A stretch of DNA of 64,000 nt from Belliella alkalica (GTDB taxonomy: Bacteria; Bacteroidota; Bacteroidia; Cytophagales; Cyclobacteriaceae). Positions 53,021 to 62,097 of the stretch are shown here, piece by piece (position 1 is the first letter of the stretch; each line of letters opens with the position of its first letter). The notes under the pieces are model-generated. The model was not told where the DNA came from, ran no database searches, and was given only the letters and a program-made list of their open reading frames with translations. The position numbers were made by a program, and so were the translations under genes. The stretch lies in NCBI RefSeq assembly GCF_022549785.1, contig NZ_JAKZGO010000019.1:1-64000 (forward strand), read 5' to 3'.

Positions 53021-53433
53021 AGGTCTTCGGTATCTTTTGCTTTTTGCTGGAGGGCAAGCGATAGTCTGTTGAATTCGGGGAGTTTGTTCAATACCTTCAG
53101 TTCGTCATTGTGGGACAGCTGGGACATCAAACCATCTTTGAGTGCTATCAAATTGTATTGGCTTGGAAACCCGGACTGATAGGCATGGCTGTCGAATGCA
53201 ACTTGATCCTCAAAAAACAACCTTTCCAACATGCCTTCTTTTTCAAAGGCCAAGATCCCGCTAAACAGATAGTAGGAATATTGTTCTTTCTCCCCTGAAC
53301 TTCTGATAAGATCCCCTTTCCTGAAGGTTTTAAACTCCATGAATTCCATCAACTTTTGGTAGGCACCAAAAGGCACGACAGCCAAACCATCAAGCTTTGA
53401 CTTCAAATCAAGCATTAGTTTTTCTTTCTCCAT
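53011..53433 (-). CDS. Crp-type sensor domain, 5' part of the split Crp/terpene synthase
   Basis: 140 codons from ATG 53433. cNMP-binding-like beta-roll: YQKLMEFMEFKTFRKGDLIR, YSYYLFSGILAFEKEGMLER, FFEDQVAFDSHAYQSG, then the dimerization helix (LPEFNRLSLALQQKAKDTED). It stops at 53011 without a DNA-binding domain. The next frame begins exactly where the missing helix should continue (GACCTTTGG context). It is either a broken gene or a frame-shifted one. Canonical phosphate-binding residues for cAMP are not evident. Confidence 0.75.
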   Translation of the reverse strand: MEKEKLMLDLKSKLDGLAVVPFGAYQKLMEFMEFKTFRKGDLIRSSGEKEQYSYYLFSGILAFEKEGMLERLFFEDQVAFDSHAYQSGFPSQYNLIALKDGLMSQLSHNDELKVLNKLPEFNRLSLALQQKAKDTEDLWY

Positions 53434-53708
53434 AATTTTCGACTTTAAGTTTTTGGATAACAATACATTACCACCTTTTTAAAGTGAACCAAACCCACTC
53501 CACCCTAAAAAGACGAGAAAAGAAAAGGCCTACTATAAATTTAGATTCCGAATTTTGAAAAAGTCAAGTATTCCTAGTGTTTTTTCTTTAAAAAAATCAA
53601 ATAAAAGACATCAACCCCCTAATAAACATGATAAAATGCAATTATTTATAAATTTTAATCAAGATATGTTTAAAAACATCAAGAACTACTTACTTACAAA
53701 TCAATTGT

Positions 53709-54329
53709 TTATTTTTCATCTTTCAATCTTTTTTGTTGTCTGATGCGTTTGATTGTTGAATCGCTGAAATTGAGCAATTCAGCAATCTCCTTGACCTTGA
53801 GTGTAATTCCAGCAACCCTGTATTTGTCCAAAAATGTATCATAGCGTTTGTTGTTTTCCATGCTGAGCATCCTCGCAAATGCAGCTTCCCTACTGAACAT
53901 AAATTGATTGATGAGCGATGATAGTTTGTTGAACTCAGAGAAATTCCTAAGTAGTTTTTTCTCGTTTTTTCGATTAAGTTCAGCTAACCTCACCTTGGTA
54001 TAAGCCTGAAACCTAATGGCAGAAGGTTTCCCTGACCTGAGGGAATCCAAGTCAACGACAATATCACCTTGTTCATAAACCCTATACATTTTCCAGCTTT
54101 TTTCCCCAACCAATTGATAGGCTACCACCAAGCCTTGTAACAACAGTCTGCTTTTCGTTTCTACGAATCTAGGTGCTTTTATCTCCTGTCCAGCCAAATA
54201 AAATTGGTCTGTCAAGTGACTTAACAAACCATCGAAATTGAGGTTGTCAAGCATGATCCCATCCTTGGAAAAATAATTATTGATCTTTGTACAGCATTTA
54301 ATGATTTCATTTAAGAATTCATTCTCCAT
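53709..54329 (-). CDS. Crp/Fnr-like regulator
   Basis: 206 residues. Beta-roll-like sensor (about 25-115; FYLAGQEIKAPRFVETKSRL, MYRVYEQGDIVVDLDSLRSG), dimer helix, and a C-terminal HTH (ITLKVKEIAELLNFSDSTIK, RIRQQKRL). It resembles the regulator half of the split gene in layout but not in detail. It is divergent from the MauE gene, and two AGGGTCA boxes lie in the gap between them. It may regulate the terpene synthase, the MauE locus or both. Confidence 0.8.
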   Translation of the reverse strand: MENEFLNEIIKCCTKINNYFSKDGIMLDNLNFDGLLSHLTDQFYLAGQEIKAPRFVETKSRLLLQGLVVAYQLVGEKSWKMYRVYEQGDIVVDLDSLRSGKPSAIRFQAYTKVRLAELNRKNEKKLLRNFSEFNKLSSLINQFMFSREAAFARMLSMENNKRYDTFLDKYRVAGITLKVKEIAELLNFSDSTIKRIRQQKRLKDEK

Positions 54330-54401
54330 ATGAATGTTTATGTTTCATTCGTGCCAAAAATTAGTGGCATTCTTTTTAAAATCAAATCCAAGAAGTCATT
54401 T

Positions 54402-54417
54402 AGGGTCAAATGGACTT
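54402..54417. repeat. AGGGTCA box 1
   Basis: AGGGTCAAATGGACTT, exact match to box 2. In the gap between the Crp-like regulator and the mauE-like gene. Confidence 0.6.
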
Positions 54418-54437
54418 AAATTAAGGACATTGAATAT

Positions 54438-54453
54438 AGGGTCAAATGGACTT
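54438..54453. repeat. AGGGTCA box 2
   Basis: AGGGTCAAATGGACTT, identical to box 1 and 36 bases further. It is 33 bases upstream of the MauE-like start. Confidence 0.6.
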
Positions 54454-54485
54454 TCCACAATTGAAGCATCCGCATATTTTTGGCG

Positions 54486-54929
54486 ATGCGAAAATCCACA
54501 ATCAAATTTCTCGAAATCATCAATGAAGGCTATTCCTGGCTTCTGATCATTCTTTTTGGTTATACAGCCATCAATAAGCTTATCGATTGGGAGCATACCC
54601 GGGCTTCACTGTACAATCAGGTCTTCCCAATTTGGCTATCGGAAATCATCCTTTATCTCATCCCATTCTTGGAACTCCTAACAGTAATCCTGTTGATCCT
54701 TCCAAGGACAAGAAGACAGGGCTTGGTAATCAGCATCTTATTGATGCTTGCTTTTACAATTTATATAAGCTTGGTTTTGACCAATATTTTTGGAAGGATT
54801 CCATGTTCCTGTGGTGGGGTCCTCAACCAATTGGGGTGGACAGAGCACTTATTTTTCAACCTGCTTTTCTTGGGTATTGCGCTCTTGGGCTACCATACCC
54901 ATCACCTGATTGGAAAACAAAGTGGTTGA
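54486..54929 (+). CDS. MauE/DoxX-like redox-associated membrane protein
   Basis: 147 residues from ATG 54486. Four membrane helices (about 14-34, 50-72, 77-98, 120-140) and a conserved cytosol-edge motif IPCSCGGVLNQLGW with a C-x-C-G-G core, the hallmark of Bacteroidota MauE proteins. MauE family members help form or maintain disulfides in partner proteins, as in methylamine dehydrogenase maturation. It precedes a small DUF6520-like exported protein on the same strand. A TlpA-like thioredoxin is at the far end of the cluster. Confidence 0.85.
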   Translation: MRKSTIKFLEIINEGYSWLLIILFGYTAINKLIDWEHTRASLYNQVFPIWLSEIILYLIPFLELLTVILLILPRTRRQGLVISILLMLAFTIYISLVLTNIFGRIPCSCGGVLNQLGWTEHLFFNLLFLGIALLGYHTHHLIGKQSG

Positions 54930-55023
54930 TTAAACACCGACCCTTGATGAACCCCAAATCACAGGGGAGGTTCGATAAATTCGATCCATACCCCCATAAA
55001 ACCAACTCACCTAACTATTTGCA

Positions 55024-55039
55024 AGGGTCAAATGACCCT
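55024..55039. repeat. AGGGTCA box 3 (palindromic)
   Basis: AGGGTCAAATGACCCT: an AGGGTCA half-site facing its own reverse complement, so a full palindrome with a two-base centre. 95 bases after the MauE-like stop. Confidence 0.6.
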
Positions 55040-55060
55040 ATGTTTTTCAGAAAAACCGAA

Positions 55061-55077
55061 AGGGTCATTTGGACTTT
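55061..55077. repeat. AGGGTCA box 4
   Basis: AGGGTCATTTGGACTTT, differing from boxes 1 and 2 at two central bases. 37 bases after box 3. Confidence 0.6.
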
Positions 55078-55506
55078 CCCATATAAATGAAGATTTGGAA
55101 ATTAGCACCATGCAAACGAGGAAAAGGAAAAAAATAAACCAAATTCCCAGAAGCATCAAGGCTATCAACATTTAGGAAGGATGTTGAGAAATTAAATTAA
55201 TAGACAACAAAAGCAACAATTGAATCAAAGTTAAATGATAATAAATTCAGTAGTCAGGTTGGGTAATTCGGTTTCATCATGTACCCTATGGGCAGTAAGG
55301 ACAAAGCTATCAAATATGGGTAAGCTGTTAAACTAAATAAGAAAAGAAGAAGATAATCGGTCTGTGAAGCTACCAGGTAGTTGCCAGACAAAAGCAGGGG
55401 GGGGTAAAAAACCGGCCGCCCCTCTCAAAAGGCTAACCTACTTCCCCCGGCAGGGAAGCAAGCCAAAACGACCGGCATTAATTACTAACAATTAATTTAC
55501 AAAATT

Positions 55507-55776
55507 ATGAAACTTTCAGTATCTAGCCTTCTACGTGGAGGCATATTTACACTTGCTGCCGTATTTGCTTTTGCATTTACGCAGCCAACAACTCAAATGG
55601 GCTATGCTCCTATCTTTGACGATGAAGATCCTTCCAGAGTAGTTGGATGGATTGATGCATCCACACTTCAGATAGGTGTTGACTATGTCTGCAATCCAGA
55701 AACCATACCTTGTTTGTATGAAGAAGAGGATCTCAATTCTGATGCCGTAAGCTTTGGAGAGTTTGAGCTTTTGTAA
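55507..55776 (+). CDS. Small exported Cys-pair protein, DUF6520-like
   Basis: 89 residues. Signal peptide or membrane segment (GGIFTLAAVFAFAFTQPTTQ), then a short mature part with YVCNPETIPCLYEEEDL, two cysteines six apart, and an acidic tail. This layout is that of DUF6520-type small Bacteroidota proteins, which commonly occur beside MauE/DoxX genes. The Cys pair is a likely target of the MauE-like protein and the TlpA-like thioredoxin nearby. A bidirectional terminator follows. Role unknown. Confidence 0.78.
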   Translation: MKLSVSSLLRGGIFTLAAVFAFAFTQPTTQMGYAPIFDDEDPSRVVGWIDASTLQIGVDYVCNPETIPCLYEEEDLNSDAVSFGEFELL

Positions 55777-55782
55777 AATTTT

Positions 55783-55803
55783 GGGCAGGTCAAAAACCTG
55801 CCC
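55783..55803. terminator. Bidirectional terminator between convergent genes
   Basis: Arms GGGCAGGT (55783-55790) and ACCTGCCC (55796-55803), five-base loop, AAAATTTT on the left and ATTTTG on the right. It sits between the DUF6520-like gene (plus) and SusD (minus). Confidence 0.85.
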
Positions 55804-55810
55804 ATTTTGT

Positions 55811-57160
55811 TTATCTTTGATTTTGTTGAATGCCGCTTTGATTAATCTCTTGAGGTGGAATTGGGAATACATATCTTGGAGAATTTGGCTCCAATACATA
55901 CTCAGTTCCAAAAACCACTCTCCTAAGTGTTTGCTCTAGTCCAGGTTCAGTATTTAATCTTTTCAAATCTGCCCATCTAATTCCTCTGAATAATAATTCC
56001 TTTCTTCTTTCTTTTAATACAAGTTGTAATAAAGATTCTCCTTGTTGATTTTCTATTCCATCAAATGAACCAACTCTATATCTTTTTGCCAATAAGGTGT
56101 TCAACTGTTCAATTCCTTGAATTTCTTCTCCTAATCTAACCAAACATTCTGCTCTATTAAGCATAACTTCATTATTAGCCAAGCCAGTAAAAAAAAAGAT
56201 ACCACCTGTATAGTTCCCCAAGAAATTGATTCCAAATCCTCTATTTCTGAAAAAAACTTCCTTTCTTAAATCCCCATCAGCATACATTTCATAGATTTCG
56301 GGATTCACAAATGAAAGTGTGCTTGAGTTCCAAGAGTAAGCTAACATTTGATTGAAAAAAATTATTTCAGGGTTTTCAAGATTGAAGGAAAACAAAGATG
56401 AGGTTTGAACATTGTTATAATCCAAAAGTTCATCATCGATACCCAGTGCCAAATCAGCAAATTCCAAAGACCTTTGATAGTTCTTTAAATATAAATGAAC
56501 TCTAGAAAGCATGGCATAAGCAGCTCTTTTTGAAGGCCGTGTCATGAAGTCATAGTTTTCTGGTAAATAAAGTACTGCTCCTTCTAAATCCTCAATAATT
56601 CTCTCAAATGTTTCACTAAGTTCAGCTCTAGCAATAGGTTCATTTATATCAGGGGACAGTTTGAGTGGAAGACCAAGTTTTGTGGTATTGTTAAGATTAT
56701 TGTCAGGATGATCAGTAAAACAAATAGCTAAGTTATAGTAGGCAAAAGCTCTGTAAAATAATGCCCTTCCTTCGATTACCTTTTTTCTTTCTTCTTCATC
56801 TTGATTGATCGAATTGTAATTGTTCAATCCCTCTAAGACTATGTTTGCATAAAATATCTGAAGGTATGGGGTTGACCAATCTAATCCTAAATTTTCAAAA
56901 ATCTCTTCACTCCAAATGTAGGCATTTTGTTCAATGATGTTTCTAAACCCGGTAAATCCATTGTCTGTTGTCACAAAATCATCAGAGGATATTTGATGAA
57001 CTCCTGGGGATTCGTTCATTCCTCTTGGTGAGGCATCAAGTAATGCTTGAAGTTCATCCAATGTTTCAGGGATCACAATGTTTTTGTTCGGTCTTTCATC
57101 AAGAAAATCAGCACAACTGCTCAATATGACGACTATAGTTATATATGTTAACTTTTTCAT
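55811..57160 (-). CDS. SusD/RagB-family lipoprotein
   Basis: 449 residues with a lipoprotein signal ending ILSSC (Cys 16), followed by ADFLDERPNKNI. SusD features: RALFYRAFAYYNLAICFTDH, RAELSETFERIIEDLEGAVL, NEVMLNRAECLVRLGEEIQG, VLKERRKELLFRGIRWADLK. It is shorter than most carbohydrate SusDs and resembles those paired with peptide-type SusC and thioredoxin genes. It forms a pair with the SusC gene 17 bases upstream. Confidence 0.93.
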   Translation of the reverse strand: MKKLTYITIVVILSSCADFLDERPNKNIVIPETLDELQALLDASPRGMNESPGVHQISSDDFVTTDNGFTGFRNIIEQNAYIWSEEIFENLGLDWSTPYLQIFYANIVLEGLNNYNSINQDEEERKKVIEGRALFYRAFAYYNLAICFTDHPDNNLNNTTKLGLPLKLSPDINEPIARAELSETFERIIEDLEGAVLYLPENYDFMTRPSKRAAYAMLSRVHLYLKNYQRSLEFADLALGIDDELLDYNNVQTSSLFSFNLENPEIIFFNQMLAYSWNSSTLSFVNPEIYEMYADGDLRKEVFFRNRGFGINFLGNYTGGIFFFTGLANNEVMLNRAECLVRLGEEIQGIEQLNTLLAKRYRVGSFDGIENQQGESLLQLVLKERRKELLFRGIRWADLKRLNTEPGLEQTLRRVVFGTEYVLEPNSPRYVFPIPPQEINQSGIQQNQR

Positions 57161-57177
57161 TTCAAATTCATTTTAAA

Positions 57178-60100
57178 TTATAAATCTATTCTTACTCCAA
57201 AAGCAAAACTTTTCAGTGGCCTCATAGTCCTAAAATCTGGGTCAATCGGCAAATCTGTATGCTTCCATAACAGTCCTAGATTGTTTACAAAGGCATAAAG
57301 CTCTAGCCTATTGAAACCTTTTATTTCATCGAAGAGGTACGAGACCCTTACATCTTGTAACCTGATATGATCTCCCCTTTCCACCAGTATTTCTGAATAA
57401 CGGTACATATTATCCCGATTTGCATTAAGTCCTAAGGGCATGGAAGGTACTTGGGTGCTCAATTCATCCCCTGGATTTCTCCATCTGTTCCCAAAATCTT
57501 CATGACCTAGGTCTCCATTGAATAGGCTGTTGTAAAGGATTGAACTCCTTCTGAATACATGGCCAAATCTGTAAGTGATATTAGCGGAAAGGCTAAAACC
57601 TTTATAGGAAAAATTATTTGAAACAGTTCCCACAGAAGTAGGTCGAGCCGACCCATTGAAAATGATAGACTCAGGCGTAGCTTCATTGAAAATGGCAGTA
57701 TAGTTATCACTAGGTTCGCCATCGAGCATTCCCATTGGGTTTCCATTATCTGGGTTCAAGCCTCCCCATGGGTAAGAGTAAACAGAAAAGAGAGGTCTTC
57801 CTTCAAATGGAAAAATTAAATCTGAACCCCCAGCAAATGCCAAATAGTTTGATACTGATGCTTGTGTTTCATAACCTGTTACTCGGTCTCTTACATGATT
57901 GTAAATCAATGAAGCATCCCATCTAATCGCCCTTTGCACGATTTTTCCTCTGATGATCATGTCCAAACCTTGTGTCTTTGAACTGGCAAAATTCCCTCTG
58001 TAAGTAAGCACACCTGATGATGGCGCCATAGGAATTGTCCCGAAAAGATCAACTCCGTTTTTGATGTAGTATTCAAAGGAGCCAGACAAACGTCCTGATT
58101 TTGATTCGAAATCCAAACCGAAATTGGTCATCTGAATCTGCTCCCAGCGAAGATTTTCATTTGGAGGATTTAAAACCTGGGCATATGGAAGCCTTGAGAC
58201 TGGATTAAAATTGCCCTGCATCGCAGATGCTGTAGTAAATGCTGTTACTGTTCTATCAATATTTCCACTAAATCCATAAGTACCTCTTAGTTTTAAATAT
58301 GGTACTGCCACCCAGCTATAAAAACCCTCTTCACTAAGTATCCAAGCCAAACCTGTAGACCAAAGCGGTACTGCCCTTTGATTGGCCCTGACACCAAAAA
58401 GGTTGGAAGCATCATTCCTTGCGCTAGCTGAAAATATGTATTTCTTGTCATAAGTGTATGAAGCATTGGCAAAGGCTGAGACAAAACGATCTATGCTTCC
58501 CGAGTGGCCTCCACCATAAGGGATGTTTGCTAATCTATTGTTGTGAAAAGTCCTAAACCTGGTGAAGTAGTCGACATTTTCAGAGTTGGCAAATCGCTCA
58601 GAATAGCCATAGTATCGAATGCGATCAGTATTTGATGTCCAATCTTTGAGTTCTCCCCCACCTAATGCAGATACTTGGTGCTTTCCAATCTTCTTATTGT
58701 AAGTTAATTGTGCTCTTACAGTATGGCTTTTTGCAAAGATATCTGACTTGTTATAGATTGCTCCTATAGGAATTGCCCTGCTTAGTTGCCCATCTGGCTC
58801 GACTTGTGTAAAGCGATTGATCAAATCCCTTACTTCGAATGTTTCCTGAGAGACTATCTCTTTGTTGTTGGCGGCATTCTGCCAGTATTGATATTGTAGG
58901 TCTAGTTTGAGATCCTTGCTGACCTTATATTGCAAAGCCATATTTGCCCTTAGGTCTGTATTCTGCTGTCTATCGTTTCTCATCCCAATTTCCTCAATAG
59001 GTACAAAAGTCCAATCAAGCAAGAATGGATTGTCTAGACCTTGGATGTACCTTTTAGAGAGCCCTTGGATCACTGGTAAGGCATTGCCTGCTTCGTCAGC
59101 CAGTCGATCATATGGGAAGAGATCTGGCAATTTGGTGGTCTCCACATTATTTCTTTGGGCATAATAAACTCCTAGATTAAGTGTAAGTCGATCATTTGCA
59201 AGGTTCCATGTATTTTGGGTAGATAATGTTATTCTGTCATTTTTGTTTCCTACTATACTAGCCCTATTTTGATCATAGCCCAATGATACAACATATTGAT
59301 GCGTAGCAGTCCCTCCACTCAATGATGCTGAGTGTTGCTGATTGATTTGGGGTTGGTAGAAATGTCTATTCAGTTCACTCCTGGTATCGATACTTTGGAG
59401 TGCTGCCAATCTCTCATCATATTCTCCCTGTGAGATTATCCCATCTCGAAGCTGTATCATCAGTTCCACCCCTGGAGAGAGTGTTTGCCTGTCTATGCTA
59501 ACTTCTCTGGATTGATAAAACCCTCGGTCAAATAGTGTCCTTTCTACTCCGATAAAGTCTGAAATTTCCATCCTAGGGGCATAAAATAAATCTGGAGCCT
59601 CTATGAAGTTGGTATTGGTGTTGAAACTGAATTTCGGCTTGGTTGCAGCTTGCCCTTTTTTGGTGGTAATGACAATGACGCCATTACCAGCTCTTGCTCC
59701 CCAAATAGAGGCTGCCGCTGCATCTCTAAGTACGGTGATAGACTCTACATCATTGGGATTGATGCTTTCCAATGGCCCATCATAAGGGAAATTGTCAATC
59801 ACAATCAAAGGATTGGCATTCGCTGATATGGTGGATCTACCCCTGATGCTGATTGGGTCTCCACCTCCTGTTCGGTTAAATACCAGCCCGGGAGTCACAT
59901 CTTCAAGTCTATCCAAAAGATTGGTAGATATTCGGCGATTGAGGAGTTCATTATCAACTTGAGCAAATGAGCCCGTAGCTCTTTCCTTGGGCAATTCCTC
60001 ATAACCTGTGGAAACAATTTCAAAAGCTTCCATACTAAATCCTTCCTCCTTTAGATAAATTTGGATAGGTTCAGAAATAGGAACAGAAATAGTTTTCTCT

Positions 60101-60357
60101 ACAGTAGCATAACCCAAGTAGGATACTCTCAAAACAATATCCCCTGATGGAAGATTGAGTTCAAACACACCTTCTTCATCCGTTACAACTCCCCTGCTAC
60201 TTCCTTTGAGGATGACCATTGCGCCAGGGACGGCTTCTTGGTTTTCAGTGTTTACCTTCCCTGTTACGGAATAAGTGGATTGTGCTTTTAGCTGCTGGAT
60301 GCTAAGAAATAGCAATATGCAGATAAGTGAATATTTGATAAATTGTTTACTGTACAT
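57178..60357 (-). CDS. SusC/RagA TonB-linked outer-membrane transporter, no STN domain
   Basis: 1059 residues. Signal ending LKAQ, CPD-like domain about 28-105 (TGKVNTENQEAVPGAMVILK), then FEIVSTGYEELPKERATGSF, which is the version of the TonB-box region seen in the STGYQxLPKERATGSF subgroup. Plug with LRDAAAASIWGARAGNGVIV, then the barrel. This subgroup is frequently accompanied by TlpA-like thioredoxins, as here (84-base gap upstream). The ligand is unknown; peptides are more likely than glycans (inference). Confidence 0.94.
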   Translation of the reverse strand: MYSKQFIKYSLICILLFLSIQQLKAQSTYSVTGKVNTENQEAVPGAMVILKGSSRGVVTDEEGVFELNLPSGDIVLRVSYLGYATVEKTISVPISEPIQIYLKEEGFSMEAFEIVSTGYEELPKERATGSFAQVDNELLNRRISTNLLDRLEDVTPGLVFNRTGGGDPISIRGRSTISANANPLIVIDNFPYDGPLESINPNDVESITVLRDAAAASIWGARAGNGVIVITTKKGQAATKPKFSFNTNTNFIEAPDLFYAPRMEISDFIGVERTLFDRGFYQSREVSIDRQTLSPGVELMIQLRDGIISQGEYDERLAALQSIDTRSELNRHFYQPQINQQHSASLSGGTATHQYVVSLGYDQNRASIVGNKNDRITLSTQNTWNLANDRLTLNLGVYYAQRNNVETTKLPDLFPYDRLADEAGNALPVIQGLSKRYIQGLDNPFLLDWTFVPIEEIGMRNDRQQNTDLRANMALQYKVSKDLKLDLQYQYWQNAANNKEIVSQETFEVRDLINRFTQVEPDGQLSRAIPIGAIYNKSDIFAKSHTVRAQLTYNKKIGKHQVSALGGGELKDWTSNTDRIRYYGYSERFANSENVDYFTRFRTFHNNRLANIPYGGGHSGSIDRFVSAFANASYTYDKKYIFSASARNDASNLFGVRANQRAVPLWSTGLAWILSEEGFYSWVAVPYLKLRGTYGFSGNIDRTVTAFTTASAMQGNFNPVSRLPYAQVLNPPNENLRWEQIQMTNFGLDFESKSGRLSGSFEYYIKNGVDLFGTIPMAPSSGVLTYRGNFASSKTQGLDMIIRGKIVQRAIRWDASLIYNHVRDRVTGYETQASVSNYLAFAGGSDLIFPFEGRPLFSVYSYPWGGLNPDNGNPMGMLDGEPSDNYTAIFNEATPESIIFNGSARPTSVGTVSNNFSYKGFSLSANITYRFGHVFRRSSILYNSLFNGDLGHEDFGNRWRNPGDELSTQVPSMPLGLNANRDNMYRYSEILVERGDHIRLQDVRVSYLFDEIKGFNRLELYAFVNNLGLLWKHTDLPIDPDFRTMRPLKSFAFGVRIDL

Positions 60358-60441
60358 GTTTGGTCATAATATTTGGTTGGTTTTTAATTATTGATGAGTA
60401 AGAATTCCTTTCCCATTTAGGAAAGTACCAGACGCATTAAC

Positions 60442-61743
60442 TTATTGGTTAGATTGAATATGAAGGACATCAATTTCCACGTCCTTTTCGACTAACTTCA
60501 AATTGTAAATAGCCAATGCCTTTTGTAAATCTTCCAGGTTAAAAAGATTGCCTTCAAGTCGAAGGTCAATTGGAAAGTCTATGCCTGTTTGGTTGATTAC
60601 CGGTCTGGGATACCTATTCAGGTTTTTGATATTGAGAAGGCTGATGAACGATTCAATTTCACAATATTCCATAATCAACTCGGTGAAACCTGCCTTATTG
60701 ACTCTTAAATTTTTGTTAGACTTTAGATGATTAATATTTTCACCTTCATAAATCAGCGCATACACAGGCCAATTAGCTTGTTCAATTCTGACTTTGTATT
60801 CTGGAAATAGTAGGTCCAAAGCATTTTCAATTATCTGATCTCTCTTTGGGAGTAAAAATTGTGGAATGATAAATTCCACATTATGTCCATTTCCATCATT
60901 CAACCAATTCAAGAATTGAGTACCACTATACCCAGGCTTAAGTTTTTCTTGAACTGCCAAGTCCATTTTTATTCTATTAGTTCCAAAAAATCTCTCATTT
61001 GGCTTATCCCAATATGCATATGAGAATATATTTATCAAGGGCATATTGACTAAAGATATCACCAGTGGCTTATCATCGATTCCCCAATTCACTTTAGCAA
61101 AGAGATCTATTCCTGCAACATAGGGTGATTTGGAAATTTGAAATTCAAGAACATCTTTGAATACTTCTGAATTTTCTAAAAATATTGGTGTGGTAGCATT
61201 AAAGCTAATTTCCTCATAAACCTTGTTCTCGAAATTGATTTCGCCATTATCAATGTAGCTTTTGATATTTTCTGCGGTAACATCCTTTCCTTCAGAGATA
61301 CCTACTACTTCACTATCTCCATTGACCCAAACATAATTCGGCAATGACTTATGGGGGAGCATTCTTCTTAGAATATTATCCCCATACACCATAGGCTTTT
61401 TGATATCCTTCAGCTTAGCCATACGTGAAAAGAGCTTTTCTACTTCTTCCTTGTCTTGATAAGTCACAGGAAGGATGGCCAGGTCATCACCGAAAGCCTT
61501 ATCCAAACTATCAAGCTTCGGAAAAGAAGCCACACAGGGAGCACACCAAGTCGCCCAGAAATCAAGGATCAATAATTTGCCTTTGAAGTCAGAGATCAAT
61601 ATTTCACCAGAAGAATGGTTCAAAACATTGTCAAATTTGAGATTGGGAATCTTGTCTCCTATGTCTAAAGGCTCAAGTTTCTGCTGTCCTAAAGCATAAA
61701 TAGACAGCAGCAAGGCAATCAGTAATGTTATTTGTTTCTTCAT
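60442..61743 (-). CDS. TlpA-like periplasmic thioredoxin with extra C-terminal domain
   Basis: 433 residues with a signal peptide ending ALGQ. The thioredoxin domain covers about 25-175: KGKLLILDFWATWCAPCVAS with active-site C67-A-P-C70, then ILPVTYQDKEEVEKLF. The remaining 250 residues are not thioredoxin; they contain FWNxGNGHNVEF-like and DLRLEGNLFNLEDLQKAL stretches, similar in pattern to secretin/TonB short-N or STN modules. It is the first gene of a transcript with SusC and SusD. It should reduce or shuffle disulfides of a periplasmic ligand or peptide. Confidence 0.88.
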   Translation of the reverse strand: MKKQITLLIALLLSIYALGQQKLEPLDIGDKIPNLKFDNVLNHSSGEILISDFKGKLLILDFWATWCAPCVASFPKLDSLDKAFGDDLAILPVTYQDKEEVEKLFSRMAKLKDIKKPMVYGDNILRRMLPHKSLPNYVWVNGDSEVVGISEGKDVTAENIKSYIDNGEINFENKVYEEISFNATTPIFLENSEVFKDVLEFQISKSPYVAGIDLFAKVNWGIDDKPLVISLVNMPLINIFSYAYWDKPNERFFGTNRIKMDLAVQEKLKPGYSGTQFLNWLNDGNGHNVEFIIPQFLLPKRDQIIENALDLLFPEYKVRIEQANWPVYALIYEGENINHLKSNKNLRVNKAGFTELIMEYCEIESFISLLNIKNLNRYPRPVINQTGIDFPIDLRLEGNLFNLEDLQKALAIYNLKLVEKDVEIDVLHIQSNQ

Positions 61744-62097
61744 TATTTCAGTTGATTTGTGATTAGTTTATTGGGTTATCTGTTGAGAAGTTGATTTGAG
61801 CAGCTCCCTTTATGATCAGAATATGGATAAAAGGTCTTGGGTCAGAATCTATCTCTGATACTATATCTGTATTCATGGTTAATTTGGGCTATTGGGTATT
61901 AGTTGATTGGGTTATTAGGTGTTAGAAGGTTTGAAGGTTTGAAAGTTGGGGTCATAGATTGGAAGATTATAAGATTTGAAAATTGAAAGATTAGGATGTT
62001 GTTGATTTATGGATATTAGTGCTTAGTTATTAAGTTGTGGTTTGGTGAAGACATTCGAGGTTTTGAAACCTCAAAGGACTCATCAAGAAGAAAAGGA

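Larger units (their letters stand above)
54930..55506. other. Long leader of the DUF6520-like gene
   Basis: 577 bases without a gene. It contains AGGGTCA boxes 3 and 4, a run of eight G (55397-55404), and a GC-richer segment (55397-55480) in which G-rich and C-rich stretches (CCGGCCGCCCC, CTTCCCCCGGCAGGGAAG) could pair. A structured 5' leader is plausible. Confidence 0.5.
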
